This document shows, one piece after another, positions 9,823 through 18,463 of a stretch of DNA of 64,000 nt (positions are counted from its first letter, which is position 1; each line of letters begins with the position of its first letter). Where the stretch lies: assembly GCA_020633515.1 (NCBI GenBank), contig JACKDM010000002.1:1-64000 (forward strand), in the 5' to 3' direction. The notes beneath the pieces were generated by a model, which ran no database searches, was not told where the DNA came from, and saw nothing but the letters and a program-made list of their open reading frames with translations. The DNA is from Myxococcales bacterium (GTDB taxonomy: Bacteria; Myxococcota; Bradymonadia; UBA7976; UBA1532). A program made the translations under genes and the position numbers.

Positions 9823-11913
9823 TCAGTTGGGCGGCAGCTCCGAGAAGCGGTTGATCGGCTGCACCCGGCGCTCGCCCGGCGTCCACACGATCGAGGCCAC
9901 CTCCCAGAAGTCTTCGGTGTCGAAGAGCTCTCGCTCGCCCTCGAAGGCGAGCGCGCCGCCGAGGTAGATGCGCACGGTCGCGAGGCTCGGGCCGTAGTCG
10001 CCGCCGCCGCCGAACTCCTCCCAGGAGCGGTAGTAGTGCACGCCGACGCGGTAGGCGCCGCCGAGCATCTGGGTGTTCTCGGGGTTGTTGAGGTTGACGT
10101 TCTCGGGGCCGGCGCCGGTGGTGTCGTCGATGTCGAGCGAGGGGTTGTCGTCGACGGCGCCGAGCATGCCCCAGTCGGGGTTGGTGTTGCCGTAGAAGCA
10201 GCGCAGGAACGGGTCGTTCCAGAACCGGGCGCTCGGGTGGAGGAACCACAGGTCGACGTCGGTGCCGTCGGCGTCGGTCTGGTCGGGGTCTCCCGGGGTG
10301 TCCCACACGAGCTGGACGTGGATGTCTTCGTCGGGCTGCGCCGAGATCCGCACCTGCACCGGCGACTGCGGGCAGGCGTCGCTCGGCGCGGTCGCGTCGA
10401 GGCTGTCGACGACCTGGAGCTCGATGACGTACTCGCCGGCGAGGTCGACGAAGAACTGCGCGGTCGGCGTCGCGACGCTGTCGGGCCGCCCGCCGTCGGC
10501 CGGGCGCAGCGGGTTGTTGAACTGCTCGACCGGCACCGAGGTCGAGCCCGCCGGCCGCTGGATCACCGTCCACTCGTAGCGCACCGGCCGCTGGTCGGGG
10601 CCGTCGGGGTCGAGCGAGGGGCTCGCGTCGAGGGTGATGATGTCGAGCGGCAGCACGTCGTACTCGGTGTCGGCCGCCGCGGCGATCGGGCACTCGTTGC
10701 GGGTGCCGCGGCCGACGAGCGGGACCTCGATCTCGGGGGTGACCGGGTCGTTGGTCGCGACCACCAGCCGCCCCGCCGACGCCTGCTCGGCGACCGGGGT
10801 GAAGACGACGGTGATGCCGCGGCTCGGCGGCACCGGCGGATCCTGCGTGCGGTCGAGCGCGGGGAGCTGCGAGGGCAGCGGCGGCAGCGTCTCGGCCTCG
10901 AGGCTGAAGACCCCGCCGCCGTCGTCGACGAGGCGGATGTCTTCGAGCACCAGCGCCTGGCCGCCGCAGCTCTCGATCGTCACCCGCTTGCGGGTGTCGC
11001 GCTCGATCAGCGCCGGCCCGAACTCGACGGTCTCCGGGGTCACCCGCACGCACGGCGTGTCACCGTTCGCTTGCAGATCCACGGTGCGCTCGCTGACCGA
11101 GTCGTTGCTGGTGATGACCACCGTGCCCTCGTCGAAGTTGTCGGTCACCGCGCTGTAGGTCACGTCGATCTCGAACCAGTGACCCGCGGCCAGCCCCGGC
11201 TCGCCGTCACCGTCGGGATCGGCCCACAGGGCAGCCGGATCACCCGCGTCGGCGATGTCCTGCCCGCCGAGGAGGACGTGGAAGCTCGCGCTGCCGTCGA
11301 GGCGCAGACCATCGATGAAGACCGTCTCGGTGCCGATGTTGGTCGCCCGCACCGTCTCGCGCCCGACCGAGCCGGCCGGCACGCGGCCGAAGTCGATGAC
11401 GCGCGGCGTGACGTCGAGCTCGGGGCCGCCGGCGAGCACGGTGACGGGGACCTCGACCACCGGGTTGTCGGGGTCGTTGGCCTCCATCGAGATCCGGCCG
11501 CGCGGGGCGACGGCGTTGCTGGCGTTGTAGTTGACGACCACGACGAGGCGCTCGCCGGGCGGCACGGTGATGACGCGGGGGAAGTAGTCCTGCCCGCCCT
11601 CGCGGCCGACGCGCTGCCGGTCGTCGCCGGTCCCCGAGAGGGTGTAGTAGAGGTTGAACTCGTCGGTGAGGTCGGTGGTGACGCCGGCGAGCTTGAGCGG
11701 GCTCTCGCCGAGGTTCTCCACCATGAACGAGCGGTCCTGGCTCGTGCCGGCCGCCATCCGCGGGAAGATCAACTGTTCGGGGGTCAACCGCAGCGTCGAG
11801 AACGACGCGTCGCGGATGGGATCGTCGCAGCCGGTCCCGGCGACGAGGCCGGCACACGCCACCGCGAGCAACAACGGCCGCCACATGCGGCTCAGGAATG
11901 GACTGTTCGACAT
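9823..11913 (-). CDS. secreted lipoprotein with Hydin-type and PKD-like domains
   Basis: A 696-residue protein with a signal peptide and lipobox-like end (LVAGTGC), and a GGAGG ribosome-binding site 6 bases before the ATG. Three or so ASPM/SPD-2/Hydin-type (choice-of-anchor D) beta domains follow at about 40-370, seen as repeats of FG.V..G......V...N.G and VVATNDPV. A PKD-like segment (about 385-500; LDASPSLDPDG) comes next. The C-terminal 180 residues (VDLWFLHPSARF, DIDDTTGAGPENV, YRVGVHYY) match the DUF2135/YfaP pattern. Such proteins are usually surface-exposed adhesive or scaffold lipoproteins in myxobacteria. It is followed on the same strand by the methyltransferase homologue. Confidence 0.8.
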   Translation of the reverse strand: MSNSPFLSRMWRPLLLAVACAGLVAGTGCDDPIRDASFSTLRLTPEQLIFPRMAAGTSQDRSFMVENLGESPLKLAGVTTDLTDEFNLYYTLSGTGDDRQRVGREGGQDYFPRVITVPPGERLVVVVNYNASNAVAPRGRISMEANDPDNPVVEVPVTVLAGGPELDVTPRVIDFGRVPAGSVGRETVRATNIGTETVFIDGLRLDGSASFHVLLGGQDIADAGDPAALWADPDGDGEPGLAAGHWFEIDVTYSAVTDNFDEGTVVITSNDSVSERTVDLQANGDTPCVRVTPETVEFGPALIERDTRKRVTIESCGGQALVLEDIRLVDDGGGVFSLEAETLPPLPSQLPALDRTQDPPVPPSRGITVVFTPVAEQASAGRLVVATNDPVTPEIEVPLVGRGTRNECPIAAAADTEYDVLPLDIITLDASPSLDPDGPDQRPVRYEWTVIQRPAGSTSVPVEQFNNPLRPADGGRPDSVATPTAQFFVDLAGEYVIELQVVDSLDATAPSDACPQSPVQVRISAQPDEDIHVQLVWDTPGDPDQTDADGTDVDLWFLHPSARFWNDPFLRCFYGNTNPDWGMLGAVDDNPSLDIDDTTGAGPENVNLNNPENTQMLGGAYRVGVHYYRSWEEFGGGGDYGPSLATVRIYLGGALAFEGERELFDTEDFWEVASIVWTPGERRVQPINRFSELPPN

Positions 11914-11974
11914 CTCTACCTCCGCGAGGGCGCTCCGGTCCCGGTCATCGGCGCGCGACCGATCCGGTTACATG

Positions 11975-12005
11975 ATCGTTACGCGACCGTGGTCGGCCAG
12001 TGCAA
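11975..12005 (-). promoter_or_regulatory. promoter candidate for the Hydin-type lipoprotein gene
   Basis: The minus strand reads TTGCAC (12005-12000), 18 bases, then TAACGAT (11981-11975). This lies 60-90 bases before the ATG at 11913, inside an AT-richer part of the gap 11914-12085. Confidence 0.4.
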
Positions 12006-12085
12006 TTTCCTGCCCGCCGAGGGCATCTTTCCGGCCGGCTGGTAGGTATTCAAGCGTGATTTGTTTCTGCTTCTACCGCAGAGGG

Positions 12086-14713
12086 TTACGCTCGCCCGGT
12101 CTTCGGCTGCGCGCCGCGCTCGTCGAGGTATGCTGCCAGCCCGCTGCCGATCCGCGCCGCGAGCTGGATGTTGCGGTCGATGCCTTCGAGGGTCTGGCGG
12201 AGCAGGCGCTCGAGCCCGGGCGGTCGGCGCTCGGGCGCGGCGAAGAAGCCGACGACGCGGGTGCGCTCGTCGAGGGTCGTGCAGCCGTTGAAGAGCTCGG
12301 GCAGGTGCGCGGCCATCTCGTCGCCGATCTTGACCGCGAGCCGGGCATGGTGCGCGTCGAGCCACTCGAGCAGCCAGCGCCGCGTGTCGGGGCGCCGCCC
12401 CGCCGGGCGCAGCAGCGTGAAGACGTCCTGCGCGCGCAGCTCGTCGCCGAAGAAGCTCGCGAAGCCGCGCTCGGCGAGCGCGCGGTCGCCGAACGAGCCG
12501 AGCGCGCGGATGATCGCGACCCGGTGCCCGGGCGCGGGCGATCGGGGGAGCGCCTCGGCGAGGCGGTCGAAGAGCGCGGCGTCACCCTGCAGCGCGGCGA
12601 CCGGCGCGGCGCTCTGCAGGCGGCCGGCGTCGGCGTCGGCGAGCGCGTCGAGGAGCGCGTGCGTGGTCTTCGCCATCGCCTCGATCAGCGCGTCGTCCTC
12701 GCCCTGGTCGGCGAGCATCTCGACGATCTCGGGGCGCAGCAGCCGGTCGTGGTCGCTCTCGTCGGCGCGCGGCTCGGCGCCGAGGCGGGCGAGGTGGGGA
12801 CCGAAGCGGTCGCGGATCCAGGCGGCGAACGCGGCGCGGTGGCTCTCGGGCAGCGCCCGCCGGCCGAGGTGGCGCAGCGCGCGCATCACCCCGCCGAGCA
12901 CGAGGCGGTGCGGGTCGTCGGCGAGGAGCGTGTAGGCGTCGAGCAGCGCCTCGATCGAGAGCGCGCCGATCTCGAGCTGTGCCCACAGCTGGCTCGGCAG
13001 CGCGACCCGCTCGGCCGGGCCGAGGTGGTCGCGGCGGGCGGCGACGAGCGCGGTGAGCGCCTCGGGGCGGAGCTGCCAGCGCACGTAGGCCGCCTCGTCG
13101 GCGTTGGGGTGCAGCCACTCGGGCGCCGCGTCGAGGGTCACCCGCTGCACCGGCCGCTCGAGCATCACCGGCGTGCGCTCGACGCGCTCGCCGCGGCCAT
13201 GCAGCAGCACGAGCGGGATCCGCCACGGCACCGTCGGCGCCTGCCCGTGCAGCCCGAAGCGGCTCTGGCGCAGCTCGATCGTGCGCGGGTCGTCCTCGAC
13301 CGGCGCGACGCTGACGAGCGGCACGCCCGGCTGGTCGAGGAAGGTGCCGAGCACCGCGCGCACCGGCGCGCCGCTCGCCTTCTGCAGCGCCCCGAGGAGG
13401 TCGTCGGTGCCCGCGGTGCCGTGCGCGTGCGCGTCGAGGTAGGCCGAGACCCCGGCGTCGAACGCGGCGTCGCCGAGCCAGTGGCGGGTCATGCGCAGGA
13501 GCGCGGCGCCCTTGCCGTAGGTGATGCCGTCGAACGCGTTGAGCACGTCGCCGCCGTCGGCGATCGGCTGACGCACCGCGCGCGCCTCGGCGAGCGCGTC
13601 GTGCTCCATCACCGCGCCGGTCTCGCGGATCGCGTCGAGGCCGGCGTCGAAGCCCGGCGCGACGTCGTCGACGACCCGGGTCTCCAGATCGGTCGCGAAG
13701 GCCTCGTTGAGCCAGAGGTCGTCCCACCAGCCCATCGTGACGAGGTTGCCGAACCACATGTGCGCGAGCTCGTGCGCGATCACGATCGACGCCCACATGC
13801 GGTCGCTCGCCGAGGCGGTCTTCGCGTCGAGCAGCAGCAGCCGCTCGCGGAAGGTGACGAGCCCGACGTTCTCCATCGCGCCCGCGGCGAAGTCGGGCAC
13901 GCCGACGAGGTCGAGCTTGGCGTAGGGCATCGGGCGCCCGCAGCGGCGCGCGAGCGAGGCGACGAGCGGCGGGGTGACGTCGAGCGCGAAGTCGGCGAGG
14001 TGTCCGGCGCCGCGGGTGGTGACGACCCGGATCGGCGCCTCACCGGCGACCGGCTCGGCGGCGCGCACGTCGAACGGCCCGACCGCGAACGCGACGAGGT
14101 AGGTGGGCAGCGGCGGCGTCGGCGCGAAGACGTGGCGGTCGCGCCCGCCGTCGGCCGCCGTGGAGAGCCGCGGCGTGTTGGCGAGCGCGACGAGCCCGCG
14201 CGGGGTGACGAGGGTCACGACGAACGGGATCTTGAACGCCGGCTCGTCGAAGCAGGGGAAGACCCGCCGCGCCGCGAGCGGCTCGAACTGGGTGAAGAGG
14301 TAGGCGTGCCCGTCGCGCCGCACCCGGTAGATGCCCTCGGGCACGGTCCCGATCGGGGCCCGCCAGCGCAGCCGCAGCCGCCACCGCCCGGCGGCGAGCG
14401 GGGCGGTGGCGTCGAGCGCGAGCGCGCCCGCCGGGCCGAAGCGCGCGCTCAGCTCGACGACCGCGGCGCCCTCGCCCGGCGCCTCGTCCTCGCCCTCGGC
14501 GCGCGTCGCCGCCGCCGACAGCAGCGTCATCTCGCGCCCGTGCAGCGAGAGCCGCTTGACCGGCGCGTCGACGACCACCTCGATCGTCACCTCGCCCTCG
14601 AAGGTCGCCGCGTCCGGGTCGAGCCACAGCACCAGCGCGCAGTGCGTCGGCCGCACCCCGGTCGGCAGGCGCCGGTTGCCGTCGAGCGTCGGGTCGAGAT
14701 CGTCTCTGCTCAC
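12086..14713 (-). CDS. M1 family aminopeptidase, cytoplasmic form
   Basis: An 875-residue zinc metallopeptidase of the aminopeptidase N (M1) family. The substrate-binding GAMENVG motif is followed by HELAHMWFGN (zinc ligands and catalytic Glu, about residues 311-320) and LNEAFA, which supplies the third zinc ligand. The C-terminal 400 residues form the helical ERAP1-like domain. There is no signal peptide, so it should act in the cytoplasm, removing N-terminal residues from peptides. The start is GTG with GGAGTGT just upstream. It lies 90 bases downstream of a paralogue on the same strand and is probably cotranscribed. Confidence 0.93.
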   Translation of the reverse strand: MSRDDLDPTLDGNRRLPTGVRPTHCALVLWLDPDAATFEGEVTIEVVVDAPVKRLSLHGREMTLLSAAATRAEGEDEAPGEGAAVVELSARFGPAGALALDATAPLAAGRWRLRLRWRAPIGTVPEGIYRVRRDGHAYLFTQFEPLAARRVFPCFDEPAFKIPFVVTLVTPRGLVALANTPRLSTAADGGRDRHVFAPTPPLPTYLVAFAVGPFDVRAAEPVAGEAPIRVVTTRGAGHLADFALDVTPPLVASLARRCGRPMPYAKLDLVGVPDFAAGAMENVGLVTFRERLLLLDAKTASASDRMWASIVIAHELAHMWFGNLVTMGWWDDLWLNEAFATDLETRVVDDVAPGFDAGLDAIRETGAVMEHDALAEARAVRQPIADGGDVLNAFDGITYGKGAALLRMTRHWLGDAAFDAGVSAYLDAHAHGTAGTDDLLGALQKASGAPVRAVLGTFLDQPGVPLVSVAPVEDDPRTIELRQSRFGLHGQAPTVPWRIPLVLLHGRGERVERTPVMLERPVQRVTLDAAPEWLHPNADEAAYVRWQLRPEALTALVAARRDHLGPAERVALPSQLWAQLEIGALSIEALLDAYTLLADDPHRLVLGGVMRALRHLGRRALPESHRAAFAAWIRDRFGPHLARLGAEPRADESDHDRLLRPEIVEMLADQGEDDALIEAMAKTTHALLDALADADAGRLQSAAPVAALQGDAALFDRLAEALPRSPAPGHRVAIIRALGSFGDRALAERGFASFFGDELRAQDVFTLLRPAGRRPDTRRWLLEWLDAHHARLAVKIGDEMAAHLPELFNGCTTLDERTRVVGFFAAPERRPPGLERLLRQTLEGIDRNIQLAARIGSGLAAYLDERGAQPKTGRA

Positions 14714-14803
14714 GCCACACTCCGAGCACTGCCATCAGGGCCCCGGCGCAGCGCGCGGGGCGGTTCGGGAGGTCGATCGAGGGATGCAGCGCCGCGGGCG
14801 CGG

Positions 14804-17485
14804 TCACCGCGCCGGCTTGCCCGTGTTCGTCAGCCGCTCGGTGAGGCCGGCGCCGATCCCCTCGCGCAGCCGGGCGCAGCGGGTGATCTTCTCGAGCACC
14901 AGCCCGAGGTTGCGCTCGGTGCCCTCCGGCGCGTGCGCCGGCTCGCTGAAGAAGCCGCGCACCCGCTCGGCGTCCTCGGCGGTGCAGAAGCCCGCGCCCA
15001 CCCACGGCAGCCGCGGCCGGTAGGAGTCGCCCATGCGCTCGGCGAGCTTCTGGTAGTTGCGGGTCATCCACATCCACGCCGCATCCTGCGTGCGGTGGTC
15101 GATCCCGCCGAGGAGCGTGCGGAAGTCCTGCGCGAGCAGCGTGCCGTCGAGGATCAGGTCGAGGCTCTGCGTCGCGAGCGCGGGGTCGCCGAACGAGCCG
15201 AGCGCGCCGACGAGCGCGACGCGGTCGATCGGATCGGGCTGCTCGTCGAGGCGGGCCCGCATCCGCCCCCACAGCGCCGCGTCGCCGTCCCAGGCGGCGA
15301 TCGGGAGCACCATCTGCACGACGTCGCCGTCGAGCTCGGCCTTGCCGTCGAGCCACGCGAGCGCCTTCTCGCGCGCCATCGCGCGCAGCGCCGGGTCGCG
15401 GCCCATGTAGGCGAGCGGGGTCACCAGCCGCGGGCGCAGCAGCCGCGCGTCGATCGGATCGTCGGCCTTGGGCAGCGGCCCGATCCGCGCGACGTGCGGC
15501 CCGAGCAGCCCGCGCACCACCGCGGCGAACGGCTCCCCGAGCGCCGGCGCGTGCACCACCACCGACTGGAACAGCACCCCGAGCCCGTCGACGACGCCCT
15601 CGACCACCAGCCGCTGCGTGCGCCGCGCGAGCAGCCCGAGCGCGTCGAGGTAGACCCCCGCCGGCATCTCGCCCGCTTCGAGCAGCCCCCGGTAGATCCC
15701 CGGCAGCGCGACCCGCTCGGCCTCGGTGAGCGCCTCGTAGTGCTCGGCGGCGAGCGCGACCATGCCGGCGGGCGTGGTCTGCCACTGGTAGTAGCCGCGC
15801 TGGTCGTCGTTGCCGTGGATCCAGGTCGGGCAGCCCGGCTCGGCGAGGGTGTGGCTGCCCTGGGCCCCGCTGAAGACGAAGCACTCGCGCCGCGCCGCGT
15901 CGCCGACGACCGCGCGCACGCACATCGGCACCGTCCACGGCTCGCCCTGCGGCGCGTCCGAGCCCGCCGGCAGCGCCCGTCGCTGTTCGAGCGCGAGCGT
16001 CGCCGGCTTGCCCGCGGCGCACTGCACGGTGATGCCCACGAGCGGCGTGCCCGGCTGGTCGAGGAACGAGCGCGCCGTCTCGGCGACCGGCTTCTTCGAC
16101 GCCGCGCCGAGCGCCGCCATGAGATCGGCGGTCGTCGCGGTGCCATAGGCGTGCTCGGCGAGGTAGGCCCGCACCCCGTCGCGGAACGGCTCGACGCCGA
16201 TCCACGACTCCAGCATCCGCAGCACCGCCGCGCCCTTGCCGTAGGTGATCCCGTCGAAGGCGTTGCTGACGTCGCCGCCGTGCTCGATCGGCTGCCGGAT
16301 CGCGCGCGCGTGCTTCTGCGCGTCGAGCTCCATCACGTAGGTCGTGCCCGCGACCCGCTCCAGATCCATCTGCAGCTCGGGGTCGACCTCCTGCACGATC
16401 TTGGCGGCCATCCAGGTCGCGAAGGCCTCGTTGAGCCACAGGTCGTCCCACCAGGCGAGCGTGACCATGTTGCCGAACCACATGTGCGCGAGCTCGTGCG
16501 CGATGACCGACTGGCTCCACATCTTGCGGTTGGCCGGCGCGGTCTCCTCGTCGAGCAGCAAGAGCGTCTCCCGGTAGGTCACGAGCCCGACGTTCTCCAT
16601 CGCGCCCGCCGCGAAGTTGGGGACGGCGACCATGTCGAGCTTGTCGAAGGGGTGCGGGCCCCCGAAGTAGGCCGAGAGCGCGGCGTGGATCAGCGGGGTG
16701 CGCTCGAGCGCGTACTCGGCGAGCCGACCCTTGCCCTTGGTCGCGATGATGCGCAGCGGCGTGCCCGGGATCGCGTCGGCCGGCGCCTCGACGACGTCGA
16801 ACTCACCGACCGCGAACGCGACGAGGTAGGTCGGCAGCGGCTTCGTCTCGGCGAAGGTGTAGACGCTGAGGTCGCCGTCGTCGACCTTGCTCACCTGCCG
16901 GCTGTTGGAGATCGCGAGCAGCCCGCTCGGCACTCGCAAGGTCGTCTGGTAGGGCGTCTTGAAGTCGGGCTGGTCGAAGCCGGGGAACGACTGCCGCGCA
17001 TAGAGCGGCTGGAACTGCGAGAAGGCATACCACCGCTCGCCATCCTTGACGCGGTAGAGCCCGTCGGGGACCTCGGGCAGCTTCGCGGTGTAGGTGAAGC
17101 GCAGCGTCGCCTCGCCCGCCGGGATCGGCTCGGCGAAGACCGCCGCGAGGCCGCCGTTGGGCCCGGCCACCGCCCGCCCGTCGCGCACCTCGCCGCCGAC
17201 CGTCGCCGTCACCGCGGCGACGTCGAGGTCGCGCCCGTGCAGCTCGATCACCGCCTGCGGGGCGCGGAGCCGCACGTCGATCGCGACGGTGCCGCTGAAG
17301 GTCGGCTTCGCCGGATCCACCGTCAGATCGAGCACATAGCGGGTCGGCGCCACCGCGTCGTCGAGGCGCCGGTTGCCATCGGGGCCGGCCGCGGTCAGCT
17401 CGGCCGCCGCGTCGGGCGCAGGGGACGGGGCGCTGCCGCACCCGACGACGAGCAGCATCACCAGCGAGAAGCGAGGGTTGGGCAC
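14804..17485 (-). CDS. M1 family aminopeptidase, predicted lipoprotein
   Basis: An 893-residue paralogue of the downstream aminopeptidase with the same layout: GAMENVG, HELAHMWFGN (about 327-336), LNEAFA, then an ERAP1-like C-terminal domain. It differs in having a short signal peptide ending in a lipobox (LLVVGC), so it should be anchored outside the cytoplasm and digest peptides in the periplasm or at the surface. I chose the GTG at 17485 because GGAGG lies 5 bases before it and a good promoter lies just upstream; the frame stays open to 17608. Gene duplication followed by relocalisation is the simplest reading of the pair. Confidence 0.93.
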   Translation of the reverse strand: MPNPRFSLVMLLVVGCGSAPSPAPDAAAELTAAGPDGNRRLDDAVAPTRYVLDLTVDPAKPTFSGTVAIDVRLRAPQAVIELHGRDLDVAAVTATVGGEVRDGRAVAGPNGGLAAVFAEPIPAGEATLRFTYTAKLPEVPDGLYRVKDGERWYAFSQFQPLYARQSFPGFDQPDFKTPYQTTLRVPSGLLAISNSRQVSKVDDGDLSVYTFAETKPLPTYLVAFAVGEFDVVEAPADAIPGTPLRIIATKGKGRLAEYALERTPLIHAALSAYFGGPHPFDKLDMVAVPNFAAGAMENVGLVTYRETLLLLDEETAPANRKMWSQSVIAHELAHMWFGNMVTLAWWDDLWLNEAFATWMAAKIVQEVDPELQMDLERVAGTTYVMELDAQKHARAIRQPIEHGGDVSNAFDGITYGKGAAVLRMLESWIGVEPFRDGVRAYLAEHAYGTATTADLMAALGAASKKPVAETARSFLDQPGTPLVGITVQCAAGKPATLALEQRRALPAGSDAPQGEPWTVPMCVRAVVGDAARRECFVFSGAQGSHTLAEPGCPTWIHGNDDQRGYYQWQTTPAGMVALAAEHYEALTEAERVALPGIYRGLLEAGEMPAGVYLDALGLLARRTQRLVVEGVVDGLGVLFQSVVVHAPALGEPFAAVVRGLLGPHVARIGPLPKADDPIDARLLRPRLVTPLAYMGRDPALRAMAREKALAWLDGKAELDGDVVQMVLPIAAWDGDAALWGRMRARLDEQPDPIDRVALVGALGSFGDPALATQSLDLILDGTLLAQDFRTLLGGIDHRTQDAAWMWMTRNYQKLAERMGDSYRPRLPWVGAGFCTAEDAERVRGFFSEPAHAPEGTERNLGLVLEKITRCARLREGIGAGLTERLTNTGKPAR

Positions 17486-17510
17486 GGGCACCTCCACGAG
17501 AGCGGGCGGC

Positions 17511-17540
17511 AGGATAGGCCCCGGCGGGCGCCCCTGCCAA
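17511..17540 (-). promoter_or_regulatory. promoter of the aminopeptidase pair
   Basis: The minus strand reads TTGGCA (17540-17535), 18 bases, then TATCCT (17516-17511). The expected transcript start is near 17504, about 20 bases before the GTG at 17485, which supports that start. Confidence 0.55.
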
Positions 17541-17673
17541 CCCTCGATCGGCGCTCGCCGCGCGCGCCCGCGCTTTTGCCCGGTGTCACCGCCCCGCGCC
17601 GCTTCCAATCCCCCCCCGAGGCGCGCAAGATGCTCCAGAGCTCAACCCAGCGATCCCCAGCGAGAGGGAGTCG

Positions 17674-18426
17674 GTGATCCGCCTGACCTGCCTCGGCACC
17701 GGCGACGCCTTCAACGGCGCGGGCCGCGCCCATAGCTGCTACTGGGTCGACGACCCGATCGGCGCCTTCACCGTCGACTTCGGCCCGACCGCGCTGATGC
17801 AGGTGCGCCGCCTCGGCCTCGACCTCGACCGCCTCGACGCCGTCTACCTCACCCACCTCCACGGCGACCACCTCGGCGGCCTCGCGGTGCTGCTCTGCGA
17901 GCTGCACTACCGCCGCCGCCGCGAGCGCCCGTTCGTCATCGCCGGCCCGCCCGGCCACGAGGCCCGCGTCGCCGCGCTCCTCGACAGCGCCTATCCCACC
18001 ATCAGCCGCGGCGGCCTCTGCTTCCCGCTCCTCCACCGCCGCTGGACCGTGCCCGGCACCGTCGACCTCGACGGCCGCATCGTCACCGCCATCCGCGCCC
18101 GCCACGACACCCAGGCGATCGCCACCTCGCTGCGCATCGTCACCGGCAAGCGCCACCTCGCCTTCAGCGGCGACACCGGCTGGCAGCCCGACCTCATCGA
18201 GCTCTGCGCCGACGCCGACGTCTTCCTCTGCGAGTGCAGCGCCGTCGAGCCCGGCTACTGGGGCCACCTCAGCCTCGCCGAGATCGCCGCCCACCGCGCC
18301 GAGCTGACCCCCAAGCAGCTCTGGCTCACCCACCTCAGCGACGAGAGCCGCGCCGCCGCGCAGCGCGAGGCCGACGCGCTCGGGCTCGCCGTCGCCGAAG
18401 ACGGCATGCGGATTGAGCTCGCGTGA
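17674..18426 (+). CDS. MBL-fold metallo-hydrolase
   Basis: A 250-residue metallo-beta-lactamase-fold hydrolase in the RNase Z/PhnP-like part of the family. The metal motif HLHGDH lies at about residues 59-64, with further ligands expected in FSGDTGW (about 168) and in the final THLSDES region. These enzymes cleave phosphodiesters or cyclic phosphates, but the substrate is unknown. The start is GTG behind GAGAGGGAG. It lies 37 bases upstream of the macro-like/SIR2 gene on the same strand, so the two probably form one transcript and may act on related nucleotide substrates. Confidence 0.88.
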   Translation: MIRLTCLGTGDAFNGAGRAHSCYWVDDPIGAFTVDFGPTALMQVRRLGLDLDRLDAVYLTHLHGDHLGGLAVLLCELHYRRRRERPFVIAGPPGHEARVAALLDSAYPTISRGGLCFPLLHRRWTVPGTVDLDGRIVTAIRARHDTQAIATSLRIVTGKRHLAFSGDTGWQPDLIELCADADVFLCECSAVEPGYWGHLSLAEIAAHRAELTPKQLWLTHLSDESRAAAQREADALGLAVAEDGMRIELA

Positions 18427-18463
18427 GCGTCGCCCCGACCGGTTCGCCACGCGCGGAGCGCCC

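Noticed and set aside
11654..17677. A plus-strand open frame of about 2000 codons
   Set aside because: Antisense shadow of the two M1 aminopeptidase genes; the product is Arg/Glu/Val-rich without domains.
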